From an uncultured Rhodospirillales bacterium (GTDB lineage Bacteria; Pseudomonadota; Alphaproteobacteria; Acetobacterales; Acetobacteraceae): a DNA stretch of 64,000 nucleotides. Under the pieces are notes generated by a model, which was given only the letters and a program-made list of their open reading frames with translations, had not been told where the DNA came from and did not search any database. Positions 8,851 through 17,032 of this stretch are shown piece by piece (the first letter of the stretch is position 1; the number at the start of each line of letters is the position of its first letter). The stretch is taken from assembly GCA_903835235.1 (NCBI GenBank), contig CAILMF010000054.1, positions 310,001-374,000 on the forward strand, given 5' to 3'. A program made the translations under genes and the position numbers.

Positions 8851-8930
8851 GGCAGCGCCGGCCGGCAGCGGGCTGACCGGCAAGGGCCGGCAGCGGGCTG
8901 ACCGGCATCAAGCTGCCGAAGGAAGGCTGA
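8817..8930. repeat. Duplicated 3' end of the ltnD-like gene
   Basis: A 34-bp segment at 8817-8850 (last ten codons plus TGA) recurs at 8897-8930, offset 80 bp. Between them a 22-bp unit (8861-8882 and 8886-8907) is also repeated. The second copy overlaps the second gene-end copy, so the structure is nested. No other gene is disrupted. Confidence 0.9.
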
Positions 8931-8973
8931 CGCGGCGCTACCCCCGGCGCCGCGCCGGGGGTAGATACGGGGC

Positions 8974-10281
8974 ATGGAAATCACCCTGGAAATTGCCGTC
9001 CTCCTGGTGCTGGTGCTGCTGAACGGTGCCTTCGCCATGAGCGAACTGGCCATCGTCTCGGCCCGCCGCGGCCGGTTGATGGCGATGGACCGCGCCGGCG
9101 TGCCAGGTGCCGCCGCCGCCCTGGCCCTGGCCGACGACCCCGACCGCTTCCTGCCCACGGTGCAGGTGGGCATCAGCCTGGTCGGTATATTCGCCGGCGT
9201 CTTCGGTGGTGCGCAGCTGGCCACGCCGCTGGGCGACGTGCTGGACCAACAGCCCTGGATGTACGGCTTCGGGCACGAGGTCGCCTTCACCGTTGTCGTG
9301 CTGGCCATCGCCTATGCCAACCTGATCGTGGGCGAGCTGGTGCCGAAGCAATTGGCGCTGCGCAACCCCGAAGGCATTGCCTGCCGCGTCGCCCGGCCGA
9401 TGGCCTGGCTGTCGCGCATCACCGCGCCGATGATCTGGCTGATGAGCGCTTCCTCCAACCTGGTGCTGGGGCTGTTCGGGCGGCACGACCCCTCCGAGAA
9501 CGCGGTCACGGAAGAGGAAGTGAAGGCGGTGGTGGCCGAGGGCGCCGAGGCCGGCGCGCTGGAGCACGAGGAACGCCACATGATCGAGCGCGTGCTGCGC
9601 CTGGCGGACCGCCCGGTGCGCGCGCTGATGACGCCGCGGACGGAAGTGGCCTGGATCGACCGCAGCGCCGGGGCGGAGGAGATCAACGCCCAGCTGCGGG
9701 CCAAGCCGGTGACGCGCTTCGTGGTGGCGGACCGGCGGATCGACAACGTGGTGGGCATTGTCGCCGCCAAGGACCTGCTGGACCAGGCCCTGGCCGGGGA
9801 GCCGCTTTCCATCGCCAAGGCGTTGCGCCAGCCGCTGGTGCTGCCGGACAACCTGAGCGGGCTGGATGCGCTGGAGCGGCTGCGGCACGACGCCGTGGGG
9901 CTGGCGCTGGTGCTGGACGAATACGGCAGTTTTGAAGGTGTGGTCAGCGAGAGCGACCTGCTGGAGGCGATTGTCGGCGAGTTGGGGCCGGAGGCCAGCG
10001 CCAGCGCGCCGGGCAATGTGCTGAAGCGGGCCGATGGCAGCCTGCTGCTGGACGGCATGATGCCGAGCGACGAGTTGCGGCTGCGCCTGGACCTGCCGCC
10101 GCTGCCCTATCCCGGCACCTACCACACCGTGGCCGGGCTGATGCTGGCGCTGCTGCAACGGGTGCCGAAGGAGGGCGACCGGATCGTCTGGAGCGGCTGG
10201 CGCTTCGAGATCGTGGATATGGATGGCCGGCGGGTGGACAAGGTGCTGGCGATGCGGGAGGAGGCGGCGGCCGCGACTTGA
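8974..10281 (+). CDS. Hemolysin family / CNNM transporter protein (HlyC/CorC family)
   Basis: A 435-residue inner-membrane protein. The DUF21/CNNM membrane domain (about 1-190) has three to four hydrophobic segments, starting with the very hydrophobic residues 5-25. A CBS-pair region follows (about 205-330, with MTPRTEVAWID and the second repeat ALVLDEYGSFEGVVSESDLLEAI). A CorC/HlyC C-terminal domain ends the protein (about 345-430). Members are implicated in Mg2+ or Co2+ efflux; the historic name hemolysin is misleading. The predicted start lies 43 bp past the duplicated ltnD end. Single gene, convergent with gpt. Confidence 0.92.
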   Translation: MEITLEIAVLLVLVLLNGAFAMSELAIVSARRGRLMAMDRAGVPGAAAALALADDPDRFLPTVQVGISLVGIFAGVFGGAQLATPLGDVLDQQPWMYGFGHEVAFTVVVLAIAYANLIVGELVPKQLALRNPEGIACRVARPMAWLSRITAPMIWLMSASSNLVLGLFGRHDPSENAVTEEEVKAVVAEGAEAGALEHEERHMIERVLRLADRPVRALMTPRTEVAWIDRSAGAEEINAQLRAKPVTRFVVADRRIDNVVGIVAAKDLLDQALAGEPLSIAKALRQPLVLPDNLSGLDALERLRHDAVGLALVLDEYGSFEGVVSESDLLEAIVGELGPEASASAPGNVLKRADGSLLLDGMMPSDELRLRLDLPPLPYPGTYHTVAGLMLALLQRVPKEGDRIVWSGWRFEIVDMDGRRVDKVLAMREEAAAAT

Positions 10282-10313
10282 GGGCTGCTTAACTCGAACA
10301 GGCCCTGCCGCGA

Positions 10314-10790
10314 TCAGCCCCGCCCGCCCTTGATGATCGGCGCGATGAATTGCGGCTCGGTATCCCAGGGAAACAGGATCCAGGTGTCCTGGCTGACCTC
10401 GGTGACGAAGCTGTCCACCAGGCTGCGGCCCTGCGGCTTGGCGTAGACCGTGGCGAAATGTGCCTTGGGCAGCAGGGCGCGCACCACCCGCGCGGTGGTT
10501 CCGGTATCCACCAGGTCGTCGACCAGCAGCCAGCCCTCGCCATCGCCGGCGGCGATGGGCTGCTTGGTCACGCGCGGCTCGCCCTTGATCTCCTCGTCAT
10601 AGGTCTCCACGCAGACCGTCTCCACCACCCGGCAGGCCAGTTCGCGGGCAATGATGGCGGCCGGGATCAGCCCGCCGCGGGTGATGGCGACGACCCCCTG
10701 GAAGGGCGCGCGTTCGGCCAGCCGCCAGGCCAGCGCCTTGCTGTCGCGGTGCAGCTGGTCCCAGCCGACGGTGAAGTATTTCTGGCTCAT
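10314..10790 (-). CDS. gpt: Xanthine-guanine phosphoribosyltransferase
   Basis: A 158-residue purine-salvage enzyme that converts xanthine, guanine or hypoxanthine with PRPP to the nucleotide. The PRPP-binding signature LLVDDLVDTGTT is at 88-99. ITRGGLIPAAIIARE (37-51) and the C-terminal WILFPWDTEPQF are typical of the enterobacterial-type Gpt rather than Hpt. Full length. A gap of about 70 bp separates it from the tRNA-binding protein gene further left on the same strand. Confidence 0.95.
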   Translation of the reverse strand: MSQKYFTVGWDQLHRDSKALAWRLAERAPFQGVVAITRGGLIPAAIIARELACRVVETVCVETYDEEIKGEPRVTKQPIAAGDGEGWLLVDDLVDTGTTARVVRALLPKAHFATVYAKPQGRSLVDSFVTEVSQDTWILFPWDTEPQFIAPIIKGGRG

Positions 10791-10863
10791 GTTCGCGCTG
10801 CCTCCCTCCGCGGCGGCAGGGTCGCGCCTGCTGGCGCGGCGGCGCTCCGTCGGGCGGCCGCGC

Positions 10864-11202
10864 TCAATATACCTTGCCCCCGTCCGGCACCTTCAGGTCC
10901 GGGCGCAGCAGCACCACGTCGCCATTCTCATCCGGCAGGCCCAGTACCAGCACCTGGCTTTCAAAGCCGGCGATCTTGCGCGGCGGCAGGTTGACCACCG
11001 CCAGTACCTGGCGGCCGATCAGCCGGTCCGGCGAGTAGTGGACCGTCACCTGGGCCGAGCTTTGCCGGGTGCCCAGCGCGCCGCCGAAGTCGACCCACAG
11101 CTTCAGTGCGGGCTTGCGCGCCTCGGGGAAGGGCTGGGCGTCCACCACCGTGCCGACCCGGACCTCCACCCGCTCGAAATCGTCGATGCCGATGTTTGCC
11201 AT
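10864..11202 (-). CDS. CsaA-like tRNA-binding domain protein
   Basis: A 112-residue stand-alone OB-fold tRNA-binding domain, as in CsaA and the C-terminus of methionyl-tRNA synthetase. Diagnostic parts are FERVEVRVGTV near the start, KLWVDFG, and the CsaA-type VVNLPPRKIAGFESQVLVLG in the second half. CsaA has been described as an export-related chaperone in Bacillus; here the function is inferred from family only. The frame stays open for more than 1.6 kb upstream in antisense to ggt, but the ATG at 11202 gives the canonical family N-terminus. Confidence 0.9.
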   Translation of the reverse strand: MANIGIDDFERVEVRVGTVVDAQPFPEARKPALKLWVDFGGALGTRQSSAQVTVHYSPDRLIGRQVLAVVNLPPRKIAGFESQVLVLGLPDENGDVVLLRPDLKVPDGGKVY

Positions 11203-11331
11203 GCCTGCACCATGAACCCGGCCCAGGCGGCGGGGAAGGGCCGTATTTGCGAGGCCGGCGCAGGGGTGTAAGAGCACCGTCATGGAAACGGCCCGGTCCC
11301 CGGACCGCGTTGCCAACGAAAGACGTTCCCG

Positions 11332-12945
11332 ATGAAGCGCGACTTCCACGCCCCCGGCCGCAGCGCGGTCTATTCCAACCACGGCATGGCCGCCACCAGC
11401 ATGCCGATCGCGACCTTCGCGGCGCTGGAAGTGCTGCAGAAGGGCGGCAATGCGCTGGATGCCGCCATCGCCGCGGTCGCGACCTTGTGCGTGGTGGAGC
11501 CGCAATCCACCGGCATCGGCGGCGACTGTTTTTGTCTGTACGCCCCGGCCGGCAGCGGCAAGGTCATCGCGCTGAATGGCTCCGGCCGGGCGCCGGCGGG
11601 TGCCACGCCGGAAGCGCTGCGGTCGCGCCAGGTGACCAGCATCGTCAATACCTCCGCCCATGCCGTGACCGTGCCGGGCGCCATTTCCGCCTGGGCCAAG
11701 CTGAACGCCACCTATGGCCGCAAGCCGCTGGGCGAGTTGCTCCAGCGCGCCATCACCTGCGCCGAGGAAGGTTTCGCCGTGACCCCGCGCGTGGCGGTGG
11801 ACTGGGCCGATGCGGCGCCGAAGCTGCGGCTGCATGAGGCCAGCGCCCGCCGCTTCCTGCCGGGCGGCGAGACGCCGCGCGTCGGCGACCGCTTCACCCA
11901 GCCGGAACTGGGCAAGACGCTCCGCGCCATCGCCGAGCACGGCCCGCGCGCCTTCTATGAGGGCGAGATCGCCGCCGACATGGTGGCGACCCTGCGTGCC
12001 GCCGGCGGCCTGCACACCGAGGAAGACTTCCACAACGGCCTGACCGTGGCTGAGTTCGTCGAGCCGATCAGCATCGACTGGCGCGGCATGAAGGTGTGGC
12101 AGTGCCCGCCCAACGGCTCCGGCCTGCATGTGCTGATGCTGCTGGGCATCCTGGAAGGCTTCGAGACCCCCGAGCAGGGGCCGATGAGCGCCGAGCGCTA
12201 TCACCGCCACATCGAGGCCGCCCGCCTGGTCTACCGCGACCGCGACGCCTTCCTGGCCGACCCGGCCTACATGGACCGCTCGGTGGCCGAGCTGACCAGC
12301 AAGGAATACCTGGGCAAGCTGCGCGGCATCATCCGCGACGACCAGGCGATGAAGACGCTGCCGCCCGCCGGCACCGCCGAATGGGTCAAGCACAAGGACA
12401 CGGTCTACCTCTGCGTGGTGGATGCCGAGGGCAATGCCTGCTCCTTCATCAACAGCCTGTTCGAGAGCTTCGGCTGCGGCATGCTGGCCGAGAAGTCCGG
12501 CGTGATGCTGCAGAACCGCGGCTTCGGCTTCCGCCTGCAGGAAGGCCATGTGAACTGCATCGGGCCGAACAAGCGGCCGCTGCACACCATCATCCCGGGC
12601 ATGGTGACCAAGGACGACCAGTGCATCATGCCCTACGGCGTGATGGGCGGGCATTTCCAGCCGATGGGCCAGACCCTGGTGCTGAGCAACATGTTCGAGT
12701 TCGGCATGGACCCGCAGGAAGCCATCGATTGCCCGCGGCTCTACCCGCACCCCTTCGGCAACGTGGTGGAATTGGAAGCCGGCATTCCCGCCAGCGTCGT
12801 GGACCGGCTGCAGCGCCTGGGCCACACCGTGAAGCTGGCGCCGAAGCCGCATGGCGGTGGCCAGGCCATCTTCATGGACCGCAAGCGCGGCATCCTCATC
12901 GGCGGGTCGGACCCGCGCAAGGACGGGCTGGCGCTGGGCTGGTAA
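11332..12945 (+). CDS. Gamma-glutamyltransferase family protein (copy 1)
   Basis: A 537-residue Ntn hydrolase of the gamma-glutamyltranspeptidase family. The processing and nucleophile threonine is Thr357 in KHKDTVYLCVVD, and the GGDCF motif near residue 63 is typical. There is no signal peptide, so it probably acts in the cytoplasm, unlike classical Ggt that processes periplasmic glutathione. Such cytoplasmic forms often hydrolyse gamma-glutamyl or other acylated metabolites. A second, quite different copy lies at 29824. A small GGGCG/CGCCC hairpin (12969-12982) follows the stop. Confidence 0.9.
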   Translation: MKRDFHAPGRSAVYSNHGMAATSMPIATFAALEVLQKGGNALDAAIAAVATLCVVEPQSTGIGGDCFCLYAPAGSGKVIALNGSGRAPAGATPEALRSRQVTSIVNTSAHAVTVPGAISAWAKLNATYGRKPLGELLQRAITCAEEGFAVTPRVAVDWADAAPKLRLHEASARRFLPGGETPRVGDRFTQPELGKTLRAIAEHGPRAFYEGEIAADMVATLRAAGGLHTEEDFHNGLTVAEFVEPISIDWRGMKVWQCPPNGSGLHVLMLLGILEGFETPEQGPMSAERYHRHIEAARLVYRDRDAFLADPAYMDRSVAELTSKEYLGKLRGIIRDDQAMKTLPPAGTAEWVKHKDTVYLCVVDAEGNACSFINSLFESFGCGMLAEKSGVMLQNRGFGFRLQEGHVNCIGPNKRPLHTIIPGMVTKDDQCIMPYGVMGGHFQPMGQTLVLSNMFEFGMDPQEAIDCPRLYPHPFGNVVELEAGIPASVVDRLQRLGHTVKLAPKPHGGGQAIFMDRKRGILIGGSDPRKDGLALGW

Positions 12946-12993
12946 CGCAGCCAGCGCATTTCCACGCAGGGCGATAACGCCCGGAGGGTTAGC

Positions 12994-13014
12994 ATGTCTG
13001 GCCTTTTGCCATGA
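12994..13014 (+). CDS. Possible leader mini-ORF (MSGLLP) coupled to the macrodomain gene
   Basis: An ATG at 12994 follows a strong GGAGGG Shine-Dalgarno sequence (12983-12988) with good spacing. It encodes six residues, MSGLLP, before a TGA that overlaps the macrodomain start (ATGATG at 13011). The macrodomain ATGs have no purine-rich site of their own just upstream. Terminating ribosomes could reinitiate on the macrodomain gene. Too short to prove by sequence alone. Confidence 0.4.
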   Translation: MSGLLP

Positions 13015-13511
13015 TGCGGGCGGTCCAGGCCGACATCACCATGCTGCCGGTGGATGCGGTGGTGAATGCGGCCAACGACCAGTTGCTGGCCGGCGGTGGC
13101 GTCTGCGGCGCCATTTTTCGCGCTGCCGGCAGCCACGCCCTGGCCGCCGCGTGCAAGCCGTTGGCCCCGTGCCCAACTGGGGATGCGCGGACCACGCCGG
13201 GGTTCAACCTGCCGGCGCGCTTCATCATCCACGCCGTCGGCCCGGTTTGGCAGGGCGGCGGCAAGGATGAGGCGGAGCTGCTGGCCAGCGCCTATCGCGC
13301 GGCGATGCGGGAGCTGCATGTGGTGGGCGGGCGCAGCATCGCCTTTCCCGCCATCTCCACCGGCATCTATGGCTTCCCGAAGGACCAGGCGGCTGTGATC
13401 GCGGTCGCCAGCGTGCGGGAGAGCCTGCGCGTGCAGGGCGATGTCGCCGTGACCTTCGCCTGCTTCGACACCGAAACCCTTGCCCTGCATGAACGGGAAC
13501 TCGCCGCATGA
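13011..13511 (+). CDS. Macrodomain protein (O-acetyl-ADP-ribose deacetylase-like)
   Basis: A 166-residue single Appr-1-p processing (macro) domain. It shows the canonical features [16 protein letters not shown] near the N-terminus and [13 protein letters not shown] for ADP-ribose binding. The segment [18 protein letters not shown] binds the distal phosphate. MacroD-type members remove acetyl or ADP-ribose groups from ADP-ribose derivatives and proteins. Either ATG at 13011 or 13014 may be used; both overlap the stop of a six-codon ORF that carries the only good ribosome site. Its own stop overlaps the amidase start (ATGA), so the two are coupled. Confidence 0.92.
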   Translation: MMRAVQADITMLPVDAVVNAANDQLLAGGGVCGAIFRAAGSHALAAACKPLAPCPTGDARTTPGFNLPARFIIHAVGPVWQGGGKDEAELLASAYRAAMRELHVVGGRSIAFPAISTGIYGFPKDQAAVIAVASVRESLRVQGDVAVTFACFDTETLALHERELAA

Positions 13512-15004
13512 CCGAACCCTGCGAACTCTCCGCCATCGAGTCCCGCCGGTTGATCGGCGAGAAGAAGCTCTCCCCGGTGGAGTTGCTGGAAAGCTGCCTG
13601 AAGCGGATCGAGACCTACCAGCCCGCCATCAACGCCATGGCGGCGATGGACACCGAACGTGCCCGCGCCGGCGCCAAGGCCGCTGAGGCCGCGGTGATGC
13701 GCGGCGACAGGCTGGGCGTGCTGCATGGCCTGCCCGTGGGCATCAAGGACCTTGACCCGACGGCGGGGCTGCGCACCACCTGGGGCAGCCCGATCTTCCG
13801 CGACCATGTGCCGACCGAGGATGCCGGCATGGTGGCGCGGGTGAAGGCGGCCGGCGGCATCGTCATCGGCAAGACCAACGTGCCGGAATTCGGCCTGGGG
13901 GCGAATACCCGCAACACCGTCTTCGGCGCCACCGGCAACCCCTTCGACAATACCCGCTCGGCCGCCGGTTCCTCCGGTGGGTCGGCCGCCGCGCTGGCGG
14001 TGGACATGGCGCCGATCTGCAGCGGCAGCGATACGGGTGGGTCGCTCCGCAACCCCGCGGCCTTCTGCGGCGTGGTCGGCTTCCGTCCCTCCGCCGGGCT
14101 GGTGAGCAGCGAGCGCCGGCCGCATGGCTGGTCCTGCCTGCCGGTGGTGGGGCCGATGGGCCGCGACGTGGCGGATACCGCGCTGCTGCTCTCCGCCCAG
14201 GCTGGCGATGACGGGCGCGACCCGCTTTCCTATACCCTGCCGGGCGAGCCGGTGCGCGGCATCGCCAGCCGCTACCACCCGGCGCCGCGGGTCGACCTGG
14301 CCAGCCTGCGCCTGGCTTTCTCCGAAGACTTCGGCCAGGCGCCGACCGAGAACCTGGTGCGCGAGGCCTTCCGCAGCCGGCTCTCCGCCATTGCCCCGAT
14401 GTTCGCCCGGGCCGAGGCAGCCCACCCGGATGTCAGCGGTGGCGACGAAGTCTTCGAGGTTCTGCGCGCGGCCAACGTGCTGTCCTCCCACCTGGAGAAG
14501 TCGCGCAGCCGGCCGCAGGATTGCGGGCCGAACCTGATCGCCAATGTGGAGGAAGGGCTGCGCTACAGCCTGGCCGACTACGCCGTGGCGGCCCAGCGCC
14601 AGACCGAGATCTACCGCAACTTCCTCGGCTTCTTCGAGCGGCACGACGTGTTGGTGACGCCGGGCATCTGCTGCTCGCCGCGGTCCTGGCGGGAGCTTTA
14701 CCCGGCGGAGATCGACGGCAAGCCGACCCGGACCTACTTCCACTGGTTGAGCCTGGCCTACTACGTGACCATCGCCGGCCACCCCGCGCTGTGCCTGCCC
14801 ATGGGCAAGGACGCGCAGGGCATGCCCTTCGGCTTGCAGATCGTCGGCCCGCGCGGCGGCGATGCGCTGGTGCTGGGCGTGGCGCTGGCGATCGAGCAGG
14901 CCTGCCTGGGCGACGCGCTGCTGGCCCGGCCGAAGCCGGACCTGGCGGCGTTGCGCGCGGCCAAGCCGATCAGCCAGATGGAAGGCTTCCTCGGCTTCGG
15001 CTGA
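13508..15004 (+). CDS. Amidase (amidase signature family)
   Basis: A 498-residue hydrolase of the amidase signature family. The catalytic triad is visible: Lys80 (GLPVGIKD), the cis-Ser in [13 protein letters not shown] (about 155) and nucleophile Ser179 in GSDTGGSLR. Length and motif order are normal. Members hydrolyse small amides; GatA is excluded by the lack of gatB/gatC neighbours and by the divergent C-terminus. It overlaps the macrodomain gene by 4 bp and ends before a strong bidirectional hairpin shared with the convergent lipoprotein gene. Confidence 0.92.
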   Translation: MTEPCELSAIESRRLIGEKKLSPVELLESCLKRIETYQPAINAMAAMDTERARAGAKAAEAAVMRGDRLGVLHGLPVGIKDLDPTAGLRTTWGSPIFRDHVPTEDAGMVARVKAAGGIVIGKTNVPEFGLGANTRNTVFGATGNPFDNTRSAAGSSGGSAAALAVDMAPICSGSDTGGSLRNPAAFCGVVGFRPSAGLVSSERRPHGWSCLPVVGPMGRDVADTALLLSAQAGDDGRDPLSYTLPGEPVRGIASRYHPAPRVDLASLRLAFSEDFGQAPTENLVREAFRSRLSAIAPMFARAEAAHPDVSGGDEVFEVLRAANVLSSHLEKSRSRPQDCGPNLIANVEEGLRYSLADYAVAAQRQTEIYRNFLGFFERHDVLVTPGICCSPRSWRELYPAEIDGKPTRTYFHWLSLAYYVTIAGHPALCLPMGKDAQGMPFGLQIVGPRGGDALVLGVALAIEQACLGDALLARPKPDLAALRAAKPISQMEGFLGFG

Positions 15005-15053
15005 GGTGCCCTGGAGCCTGGTCGGCCAGGGCGGTGACTAAGCCTGTCGAAAA

Positions 15054-15082
15054 CGGCTGAAGCGGGATCACCGCTTCAGCCG
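15054..15082. terminator. Bidirectional hairpin between amidase and lipoprotein genes
   Basis: A perfect 12-bp stem (15054-15065 with 15071-15082) closes a 5-base loop GATCA between convergent genes. It lacks a T-run on either side. Part of it repeats sequence around the lipoprotein stop codon at 15097-15099 (imperfect 21-bp direct repeat with TGA in both copies), so the hairpin may have arisen from that duplication. Confidence 0.6.
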
Positions 15083-15096
15083 GCGGTGATCATGCT

Positions 15097-15498
15097 TCAG
15101 CGGTGGTGCCAGTCCCGCCCGCCACCGCTGCGTGGCGGCGGGCCGGAGGGTGCCGGCCGGCCGGGCGGCGGGGGCGCCGGGCGATAGCCACCGCCCCAAC
15201 CGCCCCCCTGCGGCGGACGATACCCACCGCTGCCGCCACCCCAATACGGGCGCGGCGGGGGCGGCCGATAGCCGAAGCCACCGCCGCCCCAGACCGGCGC
15301 CGGCGCCACGTAGTAGCCGCTGCCATAGCCACCGCCGTAGGTGCCGTTGCCGGCATAGGGCTCGGGGTAGTAGCCGGCGGCCGGGGCGGGCTTGCCGGGG
15401 TAATAGGGTGCCGGCGCTTGCTGGTACGCCACTGGCGCGCAGCCGGCGGCCAGCAGGACCAGGCCGAGGGTCGCCGCCCGGGCGGCGCTCAACGCCAA
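15097..15498 (-). CDS. Gly/Tyr/Pro-rich lipoprotein
   Basis: A 133-residue secreted protein with no recognised domain. The N-terminus is a lipoprotein signal (hydrophobic GLVLLAAGC, lipidated Cys near residue 19). The mature part is low-complexity, rich in Gly, Tyr and Pro (PAPYYPGKPAP, GGGYGSGYYV, PPPPRPYWGGG) with a basic His/Arg tail. It overlaps the end of the next lipoprotein gene by 10 bp, so the pair is co-transcribed. A cell-envelope structural or matrix role is a guess from composition. Confidence 0.75.
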   Translation of the reverse strand: MALSAARAATLGLVLLAAGCAPVAYQQAPAPYYPGKPAPAAGYYPEPYAGNGTYGGGYGSGYYVAPAPVWGGGGFGYRPPPPRPYWGGGSGGYRPPQGGGWGGGYRPAPPPPGRPAPSGPPPRSGGGRDWHHR

Positions 15499-15779
15499 CC
15501 GCCGCGGCCGCCGTAGCCGCCACCATATCCGCCGCCGCCGTAGCCACCGCCGCCGTAACCGCCGCCGCCGTAGCCACCGCCATAGCCGCCGCGGCCGCCG
15601 CGCGGATAGGCGTAGTTGTCGTGGTGACTATTGAAGGCGCCGCCCATGGCCAGGCCGGCAGCCACGCCGATGGCACCGCCCAGCACGGCGGTGCCCACAG
15701 GGTCCGGGCGGCCATATTGGTCGGTGCAACCGGCAGCCAGCAGCAGGGTGGTCAGGCCGAGGGCGGGCAGCAGGCGCAT
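15489..15779 (-). CDS. Small lipoprotein with glycine-zipper-like segment and Gly-Tyr repeats
   Basis: A 96-residue lipoprotein with signal MRLLPALGLTTLLLAAGC and lipidated Cys18. A Gly/Ala-rich hydrophobic stretch follows (GTAVLGGAIGVAAGLAMGG, about 29-47), similar to glycine-zipper segments of envelope proteins. It ends with GGGGY-type pentapeptide repeats. The start at 15779 has GGGAG about nine bases upstream; a longer frame adds 14 unlikely residues. First gene of a two-gene minus-strand unit. Function unknown. Confidence 0.75.
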   Translation of the reverse strand: MRLLPALGLTTLLLAAGCTDQYGRPDPVGTAVLGGAIGVAAGLAMGGAFNSHHDNYAYPRGGRGGYGGGYGGGGYGGGGYGGGGYGGGYGGRGGWR

Positions 15780-15871
15780 TGGTTGAAACTCCCGGAGGCT
15801 ATTGCAGCGACACCATGGCACAGCCGCGTGGCGATATCACGGCATGCCGGCACCGCCGCCGTCCGTAGGCT

Positions 15872-16126
15872 TCAGCCCTTGCCGGCGCCGAAGGCGTTGA
15901 AGGTCTGCAGCGTGTAGGTGTCCTTCACGCCCGCCACGGTCTGGATGCGGTCCACCACGAACAGGCCGATATCCTGGTCTGCCGCCAGGTAGAACTTGCC
16001 CAGCAGGTCGTATTGGCCGGAGGTGGAGTGCATCTCGGACAATTCCTCGATGCTGTCGGCCATTTCCCGCGCCACGCGATAGGCTTGGCCCATCTCGCAT
16101 TTGATCATCACGAAAATCGCACGCAT
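15872..16126 (-). CDS. Stand-alone AsnC/Lrp-type ligand-binding (RAM) domain protein
   Basis: An 84-residue protein matching only the C-terminal regulatory domain of Lrp/AsnC regulators. It opens MRAIFVMIKCEMGQAYRVA, has the SGQYDLLGKFYL strand, and ends with QTVAGVKDTYTLQTFNAF. No DNA-binding helix-turn-helix is present. Such stand-alone domains bind amino acids or small effectors and can form mixed oligomers with full Lrp proteins. The ATG at 16126 gives the family N-terminus; a GTG nine bases upstream is an alternative. Single gene. Confidence 0.8.
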   Translation of the reverse strand: MRAIFVMIKCEMGQAYRVAREMADSIEELSEMHSTSGQYDLLGKFYLAADQDIGLFVVDRIQTVAGVKDTYTLQTFNAFGAGKG

Positions 16127-16191
16127 CGGCGGCACCCCTTTGTAGGGGCGATCATGCCTGCGGCGGTGGCGGCTTGGCTACCCCGCCGGGG

Positions 16192-16965
16192 TCAGGCGCC
16201 GTCCTCGACCACGATCTGCACCCGCCCCGCGGCATAGGTGCACAGCGTGAAGTCCACGGGTTGGCCGGCCGCGTCGGTGTTGATCGCCTCGCTGGCCAGG
16301 ATCGGCCGGGTGCGGGCCTGTTCCAGCAGGCTGGCTTCCTCCGGCGTCGGCATGCGCGCGGTCACCCGGGTGACGCGGCGGCGGTAATCCGGCACGCCGC
16401 AGGCAGCCAGGGCGGCGGTGATCGAAGGATCGGTCCGCAGGTGCTCGCCCAGCCGGTCGAAGCGCGGCAGCGGGAAGTGGTGCGTGCCGACCAAAATGGG
16501 CCGGCCATCGGCCAGGCCGAGCCGCACCAGCCGCACCACCGGCCGGCCACGCTTCAGGCCCAGCGCCTCGGCAACCTGGCTGTCGGCCGCAATCTCCTGA
16601 ATTTGGATCACGCGGCCCTGCGGCTCGCGGTTCTGGCGCCGGATCGTCTCGGAAAAGCGGGTCCGGCCGCCGAGGGGATAGTCCAGGACATCCTCGGCGA
16701 CGAAGCTGCCGCGCCCCTGTTCCACCCGCACCAGGCCGCGGGCGCTCAGCGCTTCCAGCGCGCGGCGCACGGTGTGGCGGTTGACGTTGAACTGCGCGCT
16801 CAGCGCCGCTTCGGTCGGCAGCTTGTCGCCGGCCACACGGGCGCCGCTGGTGATCTCGTGTTCCAGCGTGCTGGCGATCTGGCGCCACAGCGCCAGGCCC
16901 TGACCGCGGTCGAGCCGGTCCGCTGTCATCGAAGTTTCAATCGGAATGTCAGGAGGAGGTGTCAT
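16192..16965 (-). CDS. phnF: Phosphonate metabolism GntR-family regulator PhnF
   Basis: A 257-residue repressor-type protein. It has an N-terminal winged helix of the GntR family (about 20-90, LPTEAALSAQFNVNRHTVRRAL) and a C-terminal UTRA effector domain (about 105-250). It is transcribed divergently from phnG with only 67 bp between the starts, the usual position for PhnF. An operator-like palindrome lies next to phnG. Alternative start: an internal Met at 16929. It probably represses the C-P lyase operon. Confidence 0.92.
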   Translation of the reverse strand: MTPPPDIPIETSMTADRLDRGQGLALWRQIASTLEHEITSGARVAGDKLPTEAALSAQFNVNRHTVRRALEALSARGLVRVEQGRGSFVAEDVLDYPLGGRTRFSETIRRQNREPQGRVIQIQEIAADSQVAEALGLKRGRPVVRLVRLGLADGRPILVGTHHFPLPRFDRLGEHLRTDPSITAALAACGVPDYRRRVTRVTARMPTPEEASLLEQARTRPILASEAINTDAAGQPVDFTLCTYAAGRVQIVVEDGA

Positions 16966-16998
16966 TTTCGCCGTTGACGGTAGCCCGCTGGATATCTA

Positions 16999-17030
16999 GT
17001 TGTCTAGACATATTGAGGTCGCCAGACAAC
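16999..17030. promoter_or_regulatory. Probable PhnF operator in the phnF-phnG intergenic region
   Basis: The 10-bp palindrome TGTCTAGACA (17001-17010) is nested in a longer inverted repeat: GTTGTCT at 16999-17005 and its complement AGACAAC at 17024-17030. So there are three TGTCT-type half sites just upstream of the phnG ATG (17033). A TTGACG at 16974-16979 could be the -35 box of the phn promoter. Site assignment to PhnF is inference from position and symmetry. Confidence 0.6.
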
Positions 17031-17032
17031 CC

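Noticed and set aside
11203-12852. Long minus-strand open frame antisense to ggt copy 1
   Set aside because: GC-rich coding DNA often leaves the opposite strand open. Only the last 112 codons (the tRNA-binding protein) have a family match.
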